NCBI RefSeq assembly: GCF_005503365.1
Contig: NZ_SCML01000003.1
Coordinates: 144,476-208,475 of the forward strand
DNA length: 64,000 nucleotides
Direction of reading: 5' to 3'
Source of the DNA: Hydrogenophaga sp. 2FB
GTDB lineage: Bacteria; Pseudomonadota; Gammaproteobacteria; Burkholderiales; Burkholderiaceae_C
This document shows positions 62,221-64,000 of this stretch, piece after piece (the first letter of the stretch is position 1; the number at the start of each line of letters is the position of its first letter). Under the pieces are notes generated by a model that did not search any database, was not told where the DNA came from, and saw only the letters and a program-made list of their open reading frames with translations. The position numbers were made by a program, and so were the translations under genes.

Positions 62221-63126
62221 TCAGGCGCCGACCAGCGCGCTCTCCAGCCCGTCCACGAGCTGCTGCGCCAGCACCTCGGCGGCCGCGCTGAGCGGCGTGC
62301 CGGCGCGCGAAACCAGCGCCAGGCCCTGGGGCCGCAAGCCGGCGTCGCGCAAGGGCACGAACACCAGCCGGCCGGCACGCACGTCTTCTGCCACGTCCAG
62401 CCGGTTCAGCAAAGTGATGCCCACGCCCTGCGCGGTGAGTTGGCGCATGAGCGCGGTCGACGTGGTTTCGACCACGGGCGACACGCTGACCGCGGAGCGG
62501 CCAAACGCGCCATCGAGGATGGGCCGCAGCGAGAGCGAGGCCGCCGGGAAGATGAGCGGGAAACCCACACAGTCGGCCAGCGTGGTGGTGGCGCGCGCCG
62601 CCAGCGCATGGCCGGGCGGCACCACCGCGCCCAACGGCCATTCGCTCGCGAACAGGGTGCGCAAGCCGGCGGTCTCGGGCACGTCGTAGGCCAGCGCCAG
62701 ATCGGCGTCGCCCTCGGTCACGGCGCGCAGCACGGCTGCAATCGGCAAGTCCAGCAGCTTCAGCTGAATACCCGGATGGGCCGCGCGGCAGCGCTGCACC
62801 ACCGCGGGCAGAAAGGCGCCGGCCAGACCGGCCGTGGTGACCAGCGACGCCTCGCCCTGGCGCAAGCCACGCACCGCGTCGATGTGCTGGCGCACGGCGT
62901 CGAAATCGCGCAAAGTGGCGCGCGCGTGGGCCAACACGATCTCGCCGATGGGCGTGAGCTTGAGCTTGTTGTGGATGCGCTCGAACAGCGGCGCGCCGAG
63001 CTCTTCCTCCAGGTTGAGGATCTGGCGGTTTACCGCCGTGGGCACCACATGCAGCTGCTCGGCGGCCTTGCGGATCGAGCCCGCGCGCACCACCTCGATG
63101 AAATAGCGAACCACTTTCGCGTGCAT
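62221..63126 (-). CDS. LysR-family regulator upstream of the purine operon
   Basis: A 301-residue LysR regulator with an N-terminal HTH (SIRKAAEQLHVVPTAVNRQILNLEEELG, split over residues 17-44) and an effector-binding domain (from about 92). The ATG at 63126 has GGAGG six bases upstream. It has the same strand as the permease and deaminase genes. The HTH form (VVPTAVNRQI, FERIHNKLKLT) resembles the subgroup regulating purine and carboxylate uptake. It probably controls the downstream operon. Confidence 0.92.
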   Translation of the reverse strand: MHAKVVRYFIEVVRAGSIRKAAEQLHVVPTAVNRQILNLEEELGAPLFERIHNKLKLTPIGEIVLAHARATLRDFDAVRQHIDAVRGLRQGEASLVTTAGLAGAFLPAVVQRCRAAHPGIQLKLLDLPIAAVLRAVTEGDADLALAYDVPETAGLRTLFASEWPLGAVVPPGHALAARATTTLADCVGFPLIFPAASLSLRPILDGAFGRSAVSVSPVVETTSTALMRQLTAQGVGITLLNRLDVAEDVRAGRLVFVPLRDAGLRPQGLALVSRAGTPLSAAAEVLAQQLVDGLESALVGA

Positions 63127-63161
63127 CCCGCACCTCCGGCTGCGTTGTCCCCGGCGCGCTC

Positions 63162-64000
63162 TCAGAAACGCTCGTCGGCCGTGAGGTAGCGCCACTGCCC
63201 CACCGGCAGGTTGCCCAACACCACCTGCCCGATGCGGATGCGCTTCAAGCCCACCACGTGCAAACCCACCTGCTCGCACATGCGGCGGATCTGGCGCTTT
63301 TTGCCTTCGGTGAGCACGAAGCGCAGCTGCTCGGGGTTCTGCCAATCCACCTGCGCGGGTTTGAGCGCCTGGCCGTCCAGGCTGAGGCCGTGGCGCAGCA
63401 AGGCCAGTTGCGCGGGCGGGAAGATGGCCTGCACGTCCTGCGCCACCACGCCGGCGCCCTGCGGGCCGTTGGGCGCGAAGTGCACGCGCACCAGGTATTC
63501 CTTCTCCACGCCGCTGGCTTCGCCGATCAGCGTGCGCGCCACGCGGCCGTCTTGCGTGAGCACGAGCAGGCCGGTGGAGTCGATGTCGAGCCGGCCCGCG
63601 GGCGCCAGGCCGCGCGTGTGCTCGGGCGCGAAGCGCCGGCCGTCGCTGGGCGTGCGCGCATCGCCGCGCCACTGGCTGGGCGCGCCGATCAAGGTGGCCG
63701 CGGCTTCGTGCCCGTCTTCGGGCTGGCCGCTCACGTAGCCCATGGGCTTGTGCAGCAGGATGGTGACCTGTCCCGCCTGTTGGTGGCGGGCCTGGGGCAG
63801 CACCTCCACCTGGGCATCGGGTGGCACCGGCATGCCCATGACCGCGGGTTCGCCATTGACGAGCACCCAGCCGCGCGAGATCCATTCGTCGGCCTCGCGG
63901 CGCGAGCACAGACCGAGGTCGGCCATGCGTTTGTTCAGGCGGATCTCGCCGCGCACGTTCCCGACGCGGGCCAGGTCGGGCCGGTGGGGCTGCTGGGGCG
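63162..64000 (-). CDS. rRNA pseudouridine synthase (RluF/RsuA-like), 5'-truncated by window end
   Basis: The gene runs past the right edge, since the frame stays open to 64000 with no convincing start (a GTG at 63956 is possible). It is a RsuA/RluB/RluE/RluF-family enzyme. The N-terminal S4 domain has [22 protein letters not shown], split. The catalytic aspartate sits in [12 protein letters not shown], and the C-terminal [27 protein letters not shown] (split) is strongly RluF-like. It isomerises a uridine in 23S or 16S rRNA; which one is not certain. Confidence 0.87.
   Translation of the reverse strand, partial: PQQPHRPDLARVGNVRGEIRLNKRMADLGLCSRREADEWISRGWVLVNGEPAVMGMPVPPDAQVEVLPQARHQQAGQVTILLHKPMGYVSGQPEDGHEAAATLIGAPSQWRGDARTPSDGRRFAPEHTRGLAPAGRLDIDSTGLLVLTQDGRVARTLIGEASGVEKEYLVRVHFAPNGPQGAGVVAQDVQAIFPPAQLALLRHGLSLDGQALKPAQVDWQNPEQLRFVLTEGKKRQIRRMCEQVGLHVVGLKRIRIGQVVLGNLPVGQWRYLTADERF

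Overview
The window is GC-rich, densely coded chromosomal DNA with betaproteobacterial gene content. Housekeeping genes (tyrS, dtd, ybeY, phoH, ruvAB, ttcA, htpG), four orphan Bug/TctC-type periplasmic binding proteins, many LysR regulators and short GC-rich dispersed hairpin elements between genes suggest Burkholderiales, most likely Comamonadaceae (Hydrogenophaga-like). The genus is inferred from gene style, not tested. I see no tRNA, rRNA, transposase, prophage or CRISPR array.

Layout. (1) 1-12.1 kb, core genome: the N-terminus of a membrane-anchored protein, tyrS, two copies of a hairpin element, an ankyrin protein with a GlcG-like protein, a sensor kinase/FixJ-type regulator pair, a cation-efflux transporter with dtd, phoH/MliC-like/ybeY, ruvA and ruvB separated by a dispersed repeat, and a rhomboid protease. 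(2) 12.0-13.8 kb: an unusual fusion of a fatty-acid-hydroxylase domain and a YhhN lysoplasmalogenase domain. (3) 14-18.5 kb: a small catabolic locus (HpcH-type aldolase, SDR, LigI-like amidohydrolase, LysR, Bug receptor). (4) 18.5-28.3 kb: a SPOR protein, a D-threonine-aldolase-like enzyme with a histidine phosphatase, a soluble PAS hybrid kinase, a DUF4136 lipoprotein, ttcA and an autotransporter. (5) 28.3-49.2 kb: a large catabolic region. It holds a LysR/Bug/sulfatase group, a nine-gene minus-strand operon (two enoyl-CoA hydratases, ADP-forming acyl-CoA ligase, two acyl-CoA dehydrogenases, two SDRs, Bug receptor, carboxymuconolactone-decarboxylase-like protein), an SMP-30 lactonase, a LysR, and a plus-strand operon with two nearly identical luciferase-like monooxygenases, a Bug receptor, an SDR and a flavin reductase. 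(6) 49.2-50.3 kb: a toxin-antitoxin-like pair. (7) 50.4-57.8 kb: a Gly/Val lipoprotein, a four-gene operon matching phcBSRQ quorum sensing in order and domain make-up, and htpG with a heat-shock-type promoter. (8) 57.9-64 kb: a lipase-like hydrolase, a purine locus (8-oxoguanine deaminase, NCS2 permease, LysR) and a pseudouridine synthase cut by the window end.

How the parts may work together. In region 5 the Bug receptors would bind organic acids, the sulfatase could release a sulfated substrate, and the flavin reductase could feed FMNH2 to the luciferase-like monooxygenases. SMP-30 could open a lactone product, and the ligase, dehydrogenases, hydratases and SDRs could carry out CoA-dependent beta-oxidation-type steps. 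The substrate cannot be read from the sequence. The phc operon implies a 3-hydroxy fatty acid methyl ester signal made by PhcB and sensed through PhcS, PhcR and PhcQ; its usual target regulator PhcA is not in the window.
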